In this document: piece by piece, positions 55,912 through 63,964 of the stretch
Numbering within the stretch: position 1 is the stretch's first letter
How the letters are laid out: every line of letters starts with the position of its first letter
Source of the DNA: Clostridia bacterium
Lineage (GTDB): Bacteria; Bacillota; Clostridia; Oscillospirales; QAKW01
Length of the DNA stretch: 64,000 nt
NCBI GenBank assembly: GCA_017464525.1
Contig: JAFTZM010000013.1
Span: 1-64,000 of the forward strand
Reading direction: 5' to 3'
Program-made: the position numbers and the translations under genes
Notes under the pieces: generated by a model
Told to the model about the DNA's origin: nothing
Seen by the model: only the letters and a program-made list of their open reading frames with translations
Databases searched by the model: none

Positions 55912-57468
55912 TTAATCTCGGTTTGCCAGGATCTTCAGCGGCTCATAACGCATCACAAAGAGCATGGAGAACATTCCTGCTACCAATGTAAGCAGAACCG
56001 CAATCCCTAAAAGCTGCAAAACGACTGTTAAATTCATGGCTGCATTGACCTCGGTGATATAATTGTTGGCCTGGCCCATCATATTTTTAAAGGAGTTGCT
56101 GTTGCCTGTGGGCAGTTCGGCAGGCATATTCTGCCCCATTCCGCCACCGCCGCCCCGGCCAAAGCTTTGCTCTACCCGATCACTGCGGCTCTGGGAGGAG
56201 GTTATCTGATTTTCCAGCAGGGCGTTGGTCACCGGGACCGATGTGACCCCGCCGATCACAGCACCCAGCATCACCGCCACGATGGTCACCGCAAAGATCT
56301 CGGTGAGAAATTGCAGAGCAACCTTGCCCTTCTTCATGCCCATGGCCGTTAAAACACCGATCTCATACTTCCGCTCTCTCACGCTGAAAATGTTCAGTAC
56401 GATCAGGATCACGGCGCCGATCAGCAGGATCACCAGCAGGAACCAGCCTGCCATGGTGCTTAAGGTATTGAGGGGAGTCAGGCTGTTTTCATAAGCGGTG
56501 AGATCCGCAGAGGATACAGTATAACTATCGCTCAGCCCCAAAGCACGTGCTTCCGCTTCAAAGGCTTCAAAATCCTCTGCGGTGGCAAATACATAGGTGC
56601 TGCTAAGGGATGCGCTTAATACATTTTCATTATCTTCAATTGCCGCTGAGGTATCGGTGATGGCCTTCAGGGCGTTATAGCTCATATAGATCTTATTGGC
56701 CGGATCCTCCCGGTTCATTCCCATACCGGAAAAACCGCTCTCATCGGAGGAATCGGTATAGAGACCCACCACCGTCAGGGTATACACCTCTGTTTCATCG
56801 GCGGGGTTGGCAACCTGCACCGTGTCGCCTACACTCAGGTTATTAAAGGTGGCCAGTTCTTCGGTGATGATGCATTGGGCTTCTGCCGTTCCTTCTTCAA
56901 AAACAGCCCCATCGGTGATGGACGCATTGCCTTCCTGGAACTCGGTCATGGCAGTCTCGCTGCTGTAGCCGACAATACTGAAATCCGCAGAGGCCATATT
57001 AAAGCGATCTGCCATGCCGCCTTTCCCACCGAACATATTGGAAAAGCTTTGGGCTTCCTCCTCGGTGTCGCTGGTGACAGCTGCAAAATTTTCAGTCCCG
57101 TTTAAGGAGAGGGAGGCGGTGTAATAAAAATCCTGCACCGATTCCGCTTCGGCATATTTTTGGTATTCCTCCAGTGTCAGGGAAGAGGTACTTCCCATCA
57201 GCTTCGAAAACTGCTCTCGGTCAAAACTGCCCGGTTCTTTTCCTTCCTCCGGCTTGACCATTTGGCTCATCATCGATTGCCGGTCAAAGGAGATGGTTCC
57301 GGTGACGGAAAGGGTGCTCAGGGTATCCTCCCTGGCACTTTCTGCAGCCTGCCGGATGGAAAGGCCGATACAGGCGGAAACGGCGATCACCAGCACAATG
57401 ATCCCGATCAGGATGTTCCGCCCCTTGGAGCGGCTGATGCACCGCAGGGCATTCTTGATAATATACAT
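55912..57468 (-). CDS. ABC transporter permease (MacB/FtsX fold)
   Basis: 518 aa. One N-terminal membrane helix (about 18-40), a large extracytoplasmic MacB_PCD domain (about 40-325; ITEELATFNNLSVGDTVQVA), then three membrane helices (about 340-365, 390-415 and 485-510). The loop before the last helix contains a Gly-rich stretch. The FtsX core reads VRERKYEIGVLTAMGMKKGK. Substrate unknown. The start was set at ATG 57468, with AAAGGA 12 bases upstream; a TTG two codons earlier is possible. The ATPase follows. Confidence 0.92.
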   Translation of the reverse strand: MYIIKNALRCISRSKGRNILIGIIVLVIAVSACIGLSIRQAAESAREDTLSTLSVTGTISFDRQSMMSQMVKPEEGKEPGSFDREQFSKLMGSTSSLTLEEYQKYAEAESVQDFYYTASLSLNGTENFAAVTSDTEEEAQSFSNMFGGKGGMADRFNMASADFSIVGYSSETAMTEFQEGNASITDGAVFEEGTAEAQCIITEELATFNNLSVGDTVQVANPADETEVYTLTVVGLYTDSSDESGFSGMGMNREDPANKIYMSYNALKAITDTSAAIEDNENVLSASLSSTYVFATAEDFEAFEAEARALGLSDSYTVSSADLTAYENSLTPLNTLSTMAGWFLLVILLIGAVILIVLNIFSVRERKYEIGVLTAMGMKKGKVALQFLTEIFAVTIVAVMLGAVIGGVTSVPVTNALLENQITSSQSRSDRVEQSFGRGGGGGMGQNMPAELPTGNSNSFKNMMGQANNYITEVNAAMNLTVVLQLLGIAVLLTLVAGMFSMLFVMRYEPLKILANRD

Positions 57469-57570
57469 TTGCAAGGTTCCTTTCTGAATTTGATAGACCT
57501 ATTTTATTTGAAAAATGTGATTTTTCTGTGAAATAATTAATGAATAATCTGTAAACATCCTGCGCACTCT

Positions 57571-57896
57571 AGGATAGAGCGAGAGATCCGAACCCGCCTC
57601 AAAGCGGCATATTTCGGTGCTTTTCACTCGCTTTATCCTTGCAAGGCGCCAGCCTTGCTGCATCAAAATCGAGCAAAAATCCCTCGAAATCTACTCGCTT
57701 TGAGGTCGAAGATCTTAAAGAGTGCGGATTTTTGTTCAGCCAAGGCAAAAACATAGCCAATACTGCCGTATTGGCGAGTATTTTTAAGTGACACCCCAAA
57801 TCTTTGATTTGGTTGGTGGAACTTATGCAGAGTAAACGCAGGATGAGCGAAAAACTGCCTTTTTAAGACGAGGTTCGGATATTTCGCTCTACCCTG
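57571..57896 (+). mobile_element. Repeat family M, copy 2 (326 bp, foldback ends)
   Basis: Reverse-oriented relative to copy 1 at 48441-48716, with high identity throughout (shared GGCAAAAACA, GCCAATAC, AAGATCTTAAA, TTTTTAAGACG, GATATTTCGCTCTACCCT). The main difference is about 50 extra bases near 57790-57835 containing a CCAAATC/GATTTGG hairpin. Its right end lies 16 bases before the ATG of the EIIA-like gene, in the same orientation relative to the gene as copy 1 to ilvA. ORF-less. Confidence 0.82.
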
Positions 57897-57912
57897 AAAA
57901 AGGGGGATCGTC

Positions 57913-58779
57913 ATGAAAATATCGCATCAAATGGAACTGAGAGGACTTTGCGTCGGGGTCACTTTAAAGGATCGTGAGGGCATTTTTGATATTCTGGCGG
58001 CTCTGCAGCAAAAATGCGGTAACACCACTGAGGGCAAACGATTAAAAAAAGAGGTTCATGAGCGGGAACGGCAGGTGCCTTCGGCCATCGCGGCGGGGGT
58101 GGCGATTTGTGCCGTAAACAGCTCTGCTGTGAAAAAAACGCTGATCACCGCTGTGACCGTTCCCGGCGGGGTGGATCTGGATGCATCGGACGGTGAAAAA
58201 AGCAAGCTGATCTTTTTGGTAGCCGCTCCGCCGGAGGCGGAAGGAGATGCCGCTTCCCGATTGGCAGTTTTACTGATGAATGAAAATCTGCGGGAGCAGT
58301 TGATCCATGCCGCTGATGAAGAGGCGTTTTTACAACTGTTGGCGTTGGCAGAAAAAGGGGAGTATGCCGCCGTGCCTCGGGAGGAGCCCGCACTCATCCT
58401 GGCTGTTTTTGACCGGGAAGGGGAGGGGGCGTCGGCACTGCAGCTGGCTGCCGGCCGCATGGGAAAGCTTTTGAGATCCGGCCAGCTTTTTTCCCCCGAG
58501 GAGCTGCATGAGGCAGCAGGGATACTGCTGATCGGAGAGGGCCATTCTCTGGAGCCCTTTGAGGGTAAACGGGTGCTTACGGCCTCTCATTCGGATAGCA
58601 TCTACCGCCCGGAATACCTGCTGCGGATGGTGGAGCAGGCACCGATCTATCATCGCTGCGTGGACCATCAGGGATTTTGGAAAAGGTTTTTTCGTTTTCG
58701 GGTGCCTCTGCTTTACCCGCTGCTTTTGGCAGGATGTGTTCTTCTTTTGCTGGCATATCTTTTTGTTCACATGAAGTAA
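57913..58779 (+). CDS. Degenerate PTS EIIA-EIIB protein with membrane anchor
   Basis: 288 aa. Residues 10-150 have the fold pattern of the fructose-type EIIA domain: GVDLDASDGEKSKLIFLVAA, RLAVLLMNENLREQL. The phospho-acceptor motif AIPH is replaced by AICA at 64-67, so the catalytic His is gone. Residues 158-226 resemble a fructose EIIB domain (ALILAVFD...GASALQLAAG and EELHEAAGILLIGEGHSLEP), also without the phospho-Cys. A C-terminal membrane helix (about 264-285) replaces the EIIC transporter. Probably a sensor or scaffold, not a sugar transporter. GGGGGA lies 7 bases before the ATG, just beyond repeat M2. Confidence 0.75.
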   Translation: MKISHQMELRGLCVGVTLKDREGIFDILAALQQKCGNTTEGKRLKKEVHERERQVPSAIAAGVAICAVNSSAVKKTLITAVTVPGGVDLDASDGEKSKLIFLVAAPPEAEGDAASRLAVLLMNENLREQLIHAADEEAFLQLLALAEKGEYAAVPREEPALILAVFDREGEGASALQLAAGRMGKLLRSGQLFSPEELHEAAGILLIGEGHSLEPFEGKRVLTASHSDSIYRPEYLLRMVEQAPIYHRCVDHQGFWKRFFRFRVPLLYPLLLAGCVLLLLAYLFVHMK

Positions 58780-58861
58780 AATGATAAAGAGGATTTTTTT
58801 GACTTCAAAATTAAAATTTATCCGCAGGTGTAAAAAAATTCTTTAAATTTTTAATTTTATG

Positions 58862-58890
58862 TTGCAATTTTTAACGATATGTGGTATTAT
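58862..58890 (+). promoter_or_regulatory. Promoter of the AraC-type regulator
   Basis: TTGCAA, a 17-bp spacer and TATTAT, 38 bp before the ATG. Confidence 0.75.
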
Positions 58891-58927
58891 TCACATGGTA
58901 TCAAATTTTCGAGGATGAGGTGCTGGG

Positions 58928-59773
58928 ATGCAGAAGTATCTGGAGCGTGAAGAACGTTTTATATTTGGTGAAGATTATTTTCCTGATATCCGGCTCAGCC
59001 TTTGCTGTTGCCATCGGTATAATCCCTCGGAAAGCTTCGGCCCCGTTACCCCTGAGCGGTATGTGATCAATATTGTGGAAGCCGGTCGTGGCACTCTGGA
59101 TCACGGCAACCGCCGGTTCAATATTGCCGCAGGGCAGGCTTTTGTGCTGTTTCCCGGAAAAACAGTCAGCTGGAAAGCAGACGGTCTTGAGCCTTGGAAC
59201 TATATTGGCATCGAGCTTGCCGGCAGCGGTGTGGAAGAGTTTGTGGAGCGGCTGGGGCTTAGCTTCCAGAATCCCATCATCGATTTTTCCTCTCCCCATA
59301 AGGCGATGGATGCCGCTTATGATCTTTTTGTGGAATGTGATAAAAAGTACCAGAATCAATTTGCCATCTCCAGCTGCTTTGCCGGCTTGCTGGAATGTGT
59401 GGAGGAAAGCTTGGTAGCCAAAAAGATCCCCGCCAAGAATTTCTATATGACCCGGGCAGTGGAGTACATAAAGGAAAATTACAATCAGAACCTGAGCGTG
59501 GAAAATATCGCTAATATGCTGGGGATCGAGCGCAGTTATCTTTCCCGCCTTTTCAAGACTTATAAAAATAAGAGCACCCAGAATTATATCATCGATTACC
59601 GCATCCAGCGGGCTAAAAAAATGTTTGAGGAAGAGGATCTCAACGTTTCTCAGGTCTGCACCGCTGTGGGCTATACCAATATTTATTGCTTTTCCCGGAT
59701 CTTCAAAAGCCGGGTGGGGATGAGCCCCAAAGAGTACCGTGAGATGTGTAAACGAGAAAATATTGTTGATTAA
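58928..59773 (+). CDS. AraC/XylS family transcriptional regulator
   Basis: 281 aa. N-terminal cupin-like ligand domain (about 1-140; YVINIVEAGRGTLDHGNRRF, AGQAFVLFPGKTVSWKADGL). Two helix-turn-helix motifs in the C-terminal 100 residues follow: NLSVENIANMLGIERSYLSR and SQVCTAVGYTNIYCFSRIFK, then VGMSPKEYR. This class usually activates sugar-utilisation genes in response to a carbohydrate, but no sugar operon is adjacent. GAGGTG lies 7 bases upstream of the ATG. Confidence 0.93.
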   Translation: MQKYLEREERFIFGEDYFPDIRLSLCCCHRYNPSESFGPVTPERYVINIVEAGRGTLDHGNRRFNIAAGQAFVLFPGKTVSWKADGLEPWNYIGIELAGSGVEEFVERLGLSFQNPIIDFSSPHKAMDAAYDLFVECDKKYQNQFAISSCFAGLLECVEESLVAKKIPAKNFYMTRAVEYIKENYNQNLSVENIANMLGIERSYLSRLFKTYKNKSTQNYIIDYRIQRAKKMFEEEDLNVSQVCTAVGYTNIYCFSRIFKSRVGMSPKEYREMCKRENIVD

Positions 59774-59774
59774 T

Positions 59775-59797
59775 AAAAAGCCCTTTTAGGGCTTTTT
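59775..59797 (+). terminator. Terminator of the AraC-type gene
   Basis: AAAAAGCCC and GGGCTTTTT form a 9-bp stem with loop TTTTA; repeat R3 begins directly after its T run. Confidence 0.88.
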
Positions 59798-59798
59798 C

Positions 59799-60000
59799 AG
59801 ACTGTTGAAAAAGGCACCGACCGCAGAAAAAAAGGAAAACAATTTCAGCACCATCTTGGTCATAGTTTGTAGGGCAGGGGCTCCCCCAAGGGGACTTCCT
59901 CGCTTCGCTCCTGCCGTTTCCGGAATAAGGAAAAATCTCGCCGAGGCGAGCGAGATTGATTTAAATTTTTTCTGCTTTCCGCCGCTCTTTTCGGCAGTCT
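59799..60000 (-). mobile_element. Repeat family R, copy 3 (inverted, ORF-less)
   Basis: Reverse complement of copies 1 and 2. Shares AAAAAGGCACCGACCGCAG, CACCATCTTGGTCAT, GTAGGGCAGGGGCTCCC, GGGGACTT, CTCGCTTCGCTC and CGGAATAAGGAAAAAT with the reverse complement of 42037-42309. Ends are AGACTG on both sides when each is read inward. About 70 bases shorter than copy 2, missing the GCGTACAAGGGTACGG part. Confidence 0.8.
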
Positions 60001-60040
60001 TTTTTTATCATCAAATTTATCGAAAATCAATAAAAAGTTG

Positions 60041-60069
60041 TTGACAAACGATGCTCTATGTGTTATGAT
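60041..60069 (+). promoter_or_regulatory. Promoter of the DUF2975-XRE-DUF4173 operon
   Basis: TTGACA, a 17-bp spacer and TATGAT, 22 bp before the ATG. Confidence 0.85.
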
Positions 60070-60091
60070 GCCCTCAAGGAGGCGATGAAAA

Positions 60092-60565
60092 ATGCTTAAA
60101 ATTTCCCGTCACCGTTCGGTGACCCTATCGTTGATCTTAACGGTTTTATTTATGCTTGCCCTGATCGGCGGCGCGGTGATCATGCCCCGGCTGGCCGATA
60201 CGCTGATCGCAACGCAGGATCATATCGATTTCCGGGATCATATCACAGCGGCGGGGCGTATCTTTGTGCTGGCTGTGGCCTATGGGATCCTTGCCATGGG
60301 AGCGGTGGCCGATACGCTGCTGTTCTGTTTGCTTCTGCGGGTGCGCAAGGGGCTGGTGTTTACCGACCGAAGCGTGGCGCTGATCCGGGCGGTATCCTGG
60401 TGCGGCATCTTGTTGGGACTGCTCTTTGCTCTGCTGGGCGTTTACTTCCAGCTTTCCTTTGCGGTTGCCTTTGCCGGCTTTTTCCTGGGGCTTTGTGTCC
60501 GGGTGGTCAAAAATGTGATCGAAGAGGCCATCGCCATTAAGCAGGAAAATGATCTTACCGTGTGA
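60092..60565 (+). CDS. DUF2975 family membrane protein
   Basis: 157 aa with four membrane helices (about 12-32, 53-78, 96-118 and 120-142), charged termini and the family's GLVFTDRSVALIRAVSWCGI segment. DUF2975 proteins are nearly always encoded beside a small XRE-type repressor, as here. Function unknown; a sensor or inhibitor of the neighbouring regulator has been suggested by context only. AAGGAGG lies 9 bases upstream. Confidence 0.88.
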   Translation: MLKISRHRSVTLSLILTVLFMLALIGGAVIMPRLADTLIATQDHIDFRDHITAAGRIFVLAVAYGILAMGAVADTLLFCLLLRVRKGLVFTDRSVALIRAVSWCGILLGLLFALLGVYFQLSFAVAFAGFFLGLCVRVVKNVIEEAIAIKQENDLTV

Positions 60566-60574
60566 GGTGGCAGC

Positions 60575-60784
60575 ATGATCGTAATTAATCTGGATGTGAT
60601 GATGGCAAAGCGCAAAATGTCCCTCAATGAGCTTTCTGCCAAGGTGGGCATCACCCTTGCCAATCTTTCGATCTTAAAGAATAATAAAGCCAAGGCTATC
60701 CGATTTTCCACGCTGGATGCCATTTGCAAGGCGCTGGATTGCCGGGTGGAGGATATCCTGGAATATGTGGAGGATGAAGTATGA
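60575..60784 (+). CDS. XRE/Cro-CI type helix-turn-helix regulator
   Basis: 69 aa. A minimal HTH: DVMMAKRKMSLNELSAKVG, then ITLANLSILKNNKAKAIRFS and LDAICKALDCRVEDILEY, the YozG/XRE_26 pattern that accompanies DUF2975. Likely autoregulates the operon (inference). It starts 9 bases after the DUF2975 stop with GAGGTGG upstream and overlaps the next gene by 4 bp (ATGA). Confidence 0.92.
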   Translation: MIVINLDVMMAKRKMSLNELSAKVGITLANLSILKNNKAKAIRFSTLDAICKALDCRVEDILEYVEDEV

Positions 60785-62373
60785 GTGAGCATTATGAATA
60801 CCGTTTCGATCCCGGTACGGGGGAGCCGGTAGCTGAGCGCTATTCTCTTTATGAGAATGTTTTTGCCTGGCTTTCCGTGGCAGCAGGATATGGCTTTTGC
60901 CGGGTATTTCCGGTACATCAGCATCCCTTCGGCGGATTTCTTTTTATTTTGGCACTTTATCTTGCATCGGTGATTCTGTTGAAATTGAAGGGAGCATCCT
61001 TCGGCATGATGTCCCTGGTGATGGGCGGATCTGCCCTGTTGCTGAGCCCAGCTCTTTTTCTTTCTGCTAATTCCATGATCCATTTTCTGGTGTATCTTTA
61101 TGCTTTGGCGGCCTGGTTCTATACCGTATCTGCCGCCTGCGGAAATACGCTGGAAAAGGGCTTCTCTGAGCTGCTTTTTGCGGATTTTTTTAAGGCGATC
61201 ATTGTGATGCCTGCGGCATCCTTTGCCAAGCTGTTTTCCGTTCTGTTTTCCGGGAAAAGAAGGACGGGTGGCAAGACTCTTTTAAAGCTGCTTTTGGGGA
61301 TCGGCATCGCGGTGATCCCCACCGTTGTGGTATTGGCACTTCTTTCTTATGATAGTGCGTTTACCGCCCTTTTAAAAAAGCTTTTTGATTTTGGTTGGAG
61401 CAATATCCTTTCCCATGCCTTCAGTTTTTTGCTGGGGATTCCCATCGGAATGTATCTTTTTGCCGCCTTTTTCTCTGCCAGCAGAAACCGCTGCGCCGAG
61501 TCCTTTACCGCAGAGCATTACCGCGCCGGTCTTGCTGTTTTTCAACTTCTGCCCGGGATCTCGGCAGTTGCTGCTATCTTGCCGGTGCTGCTGGTCTATC
61601 TTCTTTTCTTTGTTTCTCAATGGCAGTATTATCTCTCAGCCTTTACCGGGGTGCTGCCCGGAGGAATGACCTTTGCGGAATATGCTCGCAGCGGCTTTTT
61701 TCAGCTCTGTACCGTTTCGGTGATCAATCTGATCATCATGATCCTGCTGCAGGTGTTTGTGCGCAGAAGGGAAGAGAAGCCCCTGCTGCTCACCCGGATC
61801 CTTTCGGCGATCCTCTCGGCCTTTACTTTGATCCTGATCGCTACCGCTATTGCCAAACTCTGGCTTTATATCGACCGCTTCGGTCTCACCCCCAAACGGG
61901 TCTATGCCGGGTGGTTTATGATCATTCTTGCGGTGATCTTTGTACTGGCGGCTGTCAAACAGTTTGCGGTTCGCTTTAAACTGGTTCCCACCGCCACCCT
62001 TGCTTGCGTGGTGCTGTTCGGGGTTCTGGCACTTTCCGGCAGCGATTCCCTCATTGCCCGGTACAATGCGGAGCGCTATATGAACGGAACGCTGGAAATA
62101 GTTGACGTGAGCGCTATGGAAGAATTGGGAGACGCGGCAGTGCCCTCTATGGTGCGGCTGGTCAAATTCCTGGATCGGCAAAACGGCACTGATATCCGGA
62201 ATTTCCCCTTTGATTCCCAAAATGATCTTTATAACGATCTGGCCCGTTATCTTTATTATGATGCTGCGCAGCAGGAGCCCTGTACCTTCTTTTCCGTTAC
62301 CCTGCCCCGCATCCGGGCAGATCATGCCCTTCAAGAGGCCGGGATCGAAGCGGGGAAGAGGACGGATCAGTAA
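60781..62373 (+). CDS. DUF4173-type multi-pass membrane protein
   Basis: 530 aa with ten or more membrane helices and short loops. The family pattern is a long hydrophobic protein with ALLSYDSAFTALLKKLFDFG, LPGISAVAAILPVLLVYLLF and LYIDRFGLTPKRVYAGWFMI, resembling DUF4153/DUF4173. The C-terminal soluble tail (about 430-530) contains ERYMNGTLEIVDVSAMEELG. Function unknown. The ATG overlaps the XRE gene's stop, so the three genes form one coupled operon. Confidence 0.82.
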   Translation: MSEHYEYRFDPGTGEPVAERYSLYENVFAWLSVAAGYGFCRVFPVHQHPFGGFLFILALYLASVILLKLKGASFGMMSLVMGGSALLLSPALFLSANSMIHFLVYLYALAAWFYTVSAACGNTLEKGFSELLFADFFKAIIVMPAASFAKLFSVLFSGKRRTGGKTLLKLLLGIGIAVIPTVVVLALLSYDSAFTALLKKLFDFGWSNILSHAFSFLLGIPIGMYLFAAFFSASRNRCAESFTAEHYRAGLAVFQLLPGISAVAAILPVLLVYLLFFVSQWQYYLSAFTGVLPGGMTFAEYARSGFFQLCTVSVINLIIMILLQVFVRRREEKPLLLTRILSAILSAFTLILIATAIAKLWLYIDRFGLTPKRVYAGWFMIILAVIFVLAAVKQFAVRFKLVPTATLACVVLFGVLALSGSDSLIARYNAERYMNGTLEIVDVSAMEELGDAAVPSMVRLVKFLDRQNGTDIRNFPFDSQNDLYNDLARYLYYDAAQQEPCTFFSVTLPRIRADHALQEAGIEAGKRTDQ

Positions 62374-62459
62374 AAAAAGCCGTATTTTTGTTCGCTTTTG
62401 TTCGTTTTCTCTGATTTTTTTAGCCTGTTTTTACTCCTTTTTTGAAGCTTTTCGAAATA

Positions 62460-62486
62460 AAAAAGACCCATTTTTTGGGCCTTTTT
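62460..62486. terminator. Terminator between the DUF4173 and sigF genes
   Basis: AAAAAGACCCA pairs with TGGGCCTTTTT (one mismatch) around a T-rich loop, ending at the sigF stop; bidirectional. Confidence 0.75.
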
Positions 62487-63142
62487 TATTTTGGTTTATA
62501 CTGTTCTCGCAGACGGGTGAGGATCTTCTTTTCTAATCGGGAGACCGCCACCTGAGACATTCCCAGCTCCTTGGCGGTTGCGCTCTGGGTCTGATCCATA
62601 AAGAACCGCAGAACGATCAGCCGCCGTTCCGGGGGAGGCAGTTGGTTTAAAATTTCCCGGGTCACCACCCGATCCAGCGCTTCTTCCTCCGGAGAGGGGA
62701 CCCCCGGTGTGACGCCCCCTTCCTCCGGCGGCAGATCCAGCGAAAGGGTGGGTTGAGTGGCCTCTGCTGCGGTTAAAATGGCTTCCGGCTCCAGACCGGT
62801 TTCTTCTGCCAGCTCTGAAAGCTTGGGCTCCCGGCCCAGCCTCTGGGTGAGATCTCGGGCAGCCCGGTCGATCTTCAGCTTGTCCTCCTTGAATTTACGG
62901 GAGACCTTTACGCTTCCGTTATCCCTGAGATAGGTTTTGATCTCGCCGACGATCTTGGTGACGGCATAGGTGGAAAACTGCACCTGCTTGCTTTCATCAA
63001 AATCCCGGGCTGCCTTGATCAGCCCCACCGATCCGATCTGCATCAGATCCTCATCCTCTACCCCAAATCCCCGATACCGTTTGATCGCCATCCGCACAAG
63101 ACCTAAATTTTCTTCTACCAGGCGATCCTTTAAAAGGGGCAT
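62486..63142 (-). CDS. sigF: Forespore RNA polymerase sigma-F factor
   Basis: 218 aa. Region 2: EDLMQIGSVGLIKAARDFD with FSTYAVTKIVGEIKTYLRDN. Region 3: KVSRKFKEDKLKIDRAARDL. Region 4: QSATAKELGMSQVAVSRLEK. Directs early forespore transcription; kept inactive by SpoIIAB until engulfment. Slightly shorter at the N-terminus than Bacillus SigF (about 255 aa). The start overlaps the spoIIAB stop (TAATG). Confidence 0.94.
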   Translation of the reverse strand: MPLLKDRLVEENLGLVRMAIKRYRGFGVEDEDLMQIGSVGLIKAARDFDESKQVQFSTYAVTKIVGEIKTYLRDNGSVKVSRKFKEDKLKIDRAARDLTQRLGREPKLSELAEETGLEPEAILTAAEATQPTLSLDLPPEEGGVTPGVPSPEEEALDRVVTREILNQLPPPERRLIVLRFFMDQTQSATAKELGMSQVAVSRLEKKILTRLREQYKPK

Positions 63143-63576
63143 TATCCCCGAGACTTTATGTATTTGGTGAAGGTAACGGTGGTTCCAATCCCCGGCTTGG
63201 AGGTCACCTTCACCTTGTCCATAAAGCTTTCCATAATGGTGAAGCCCATTCCGCTCCGTTCGGCAGTATCGCCGGTGGTAAAGAGGGGCTCCATGGCTTG
63301 CTCAATATTCTCGATGCCCCGTCCTTTATCCTTGATGACGATCACGAGTTTTCCGCCTTCGTATAACCTACATTGCAGCGTAATATTGCCCAGCTCATCT
63401 GCATAGCCGTGAACGATGCAGTTGGTCACTGCTTCGCTGACCGCGGTTTTGATCTCGCTGATCTCCTCAACGGTGGGATCCAGCTGGGATGCAAAGGCTG
63501 CCGCGGTGATGCGTGCAAACCCTTCATTGGCCGAGCGGGAAGGGAATACCACCCGGATGCTGTTGATCGCTTTCAT
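63142..63576 (-). CDS. spoIIAB: Anti-sigma-F factor and serine kinase SpoIIAB
   Basis: 144 aa GHKL kinase. N box SEAVTNCIVHGY; G1 KDKGRGIENIEQAMEPLFTT; G2 ERSGMGFTIMESFMDKVKV. It binds SigF and phosphorylates SpoIIAA. The start is the ATG with AAGGAGG 7 bases upstream; a TTG two codons earlier overlaps the spoIIAA stop. Operon order spoIIAA-spoIIAB-sigF is conserved in spore formers. Confidence 0.96.
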   Translation of the reverse strand: MKAINSIRVVFPSRSANEGFARITAAAFASQLDPTVEEISEIKTAVSEAVTNCIVHGYADELGNITLQCRLYEGGKLVIVIKDKGRGIENIEQAMEPLFTTGDTAERSGMGFTIMESFMDKVKVTSKPGIGTTVTFTKYIKSRG

Positions 63577-63578
63577 AT

Positions 63579-63890
63579 TCAATCCTCCTTTACAATTACA
63601 TAGCGGCTGATCTCCGCCATGTCAAAGATCTTTCTGGTGCCGCCGCATAAATGCCGCAGCTCAACGCTTCCGTCCATGCTCCGCATCAACTTTCGCCGCC
63701 CCATCACAATGGCCAGCCCGGAGCTGTCCATAAAGCTCACACCACCGAAATCCAGGATCAGGAGGGTCGGCCGGTGCCGCTTGATCTTGAAATCGATGCT
63801 CTCGGAAAGTCCACGGGCACAATGATGATCGATCTCGCCGCAGAGCCTGACCTCCAGTTCATTAAAATTGTTTTGAAATGTAACATTCAT
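63579..63890 (-). CDS. spoIIAA: Anti-anti-sigma factor SpoIIAA
   Basis: 103 aa STAS domain. LEVRLCGEIDHHCARGLSES, then the phosphorylatable serine in VSFMDSSGLAIVMGRRKLM. When dephosphorylated by SpoIIE it sequesters SpoIIAB and frees SigF. The GGAGG 6 bases before the ATG sets the start; the longer open frame crosses a terminator. First gene of the spoIIA operon, which in relatives is transcribed by SigH. Confidence 0.95.
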   Translation of the reverse strand: MNVTFQNNFNELEVRLCGEIDHHCARGLSESIDFKIKRHRPTLLILDFGGVSFMDSSGLAIVMGRRKLMRSMDGSVELRHLCGGTRKIFDMAEISRYVIVKED

Positions 63891-63907
63891 AAGAACCTCC
63901 GAAAAAT

Positions 63908-63942
63908 AAATAGCCTTTTGAAATTGTATCAAAAGGCTATTT
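63908..63942 (-). terminator. Terminator upstream of spoIIAA
   Basis: AAATAGCCTTTTG and CAAAAGGCTATTT form a 13-bp stem. It lies between the 3' end of the minus-strand gene at the window edge and spoIIAA, so it probably insulates the spoIIA operon. The U tract is short. Confidence 0.65.
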
Positions 63943-63964
63943 ATTATTTTGCCGGATTTTGGCA

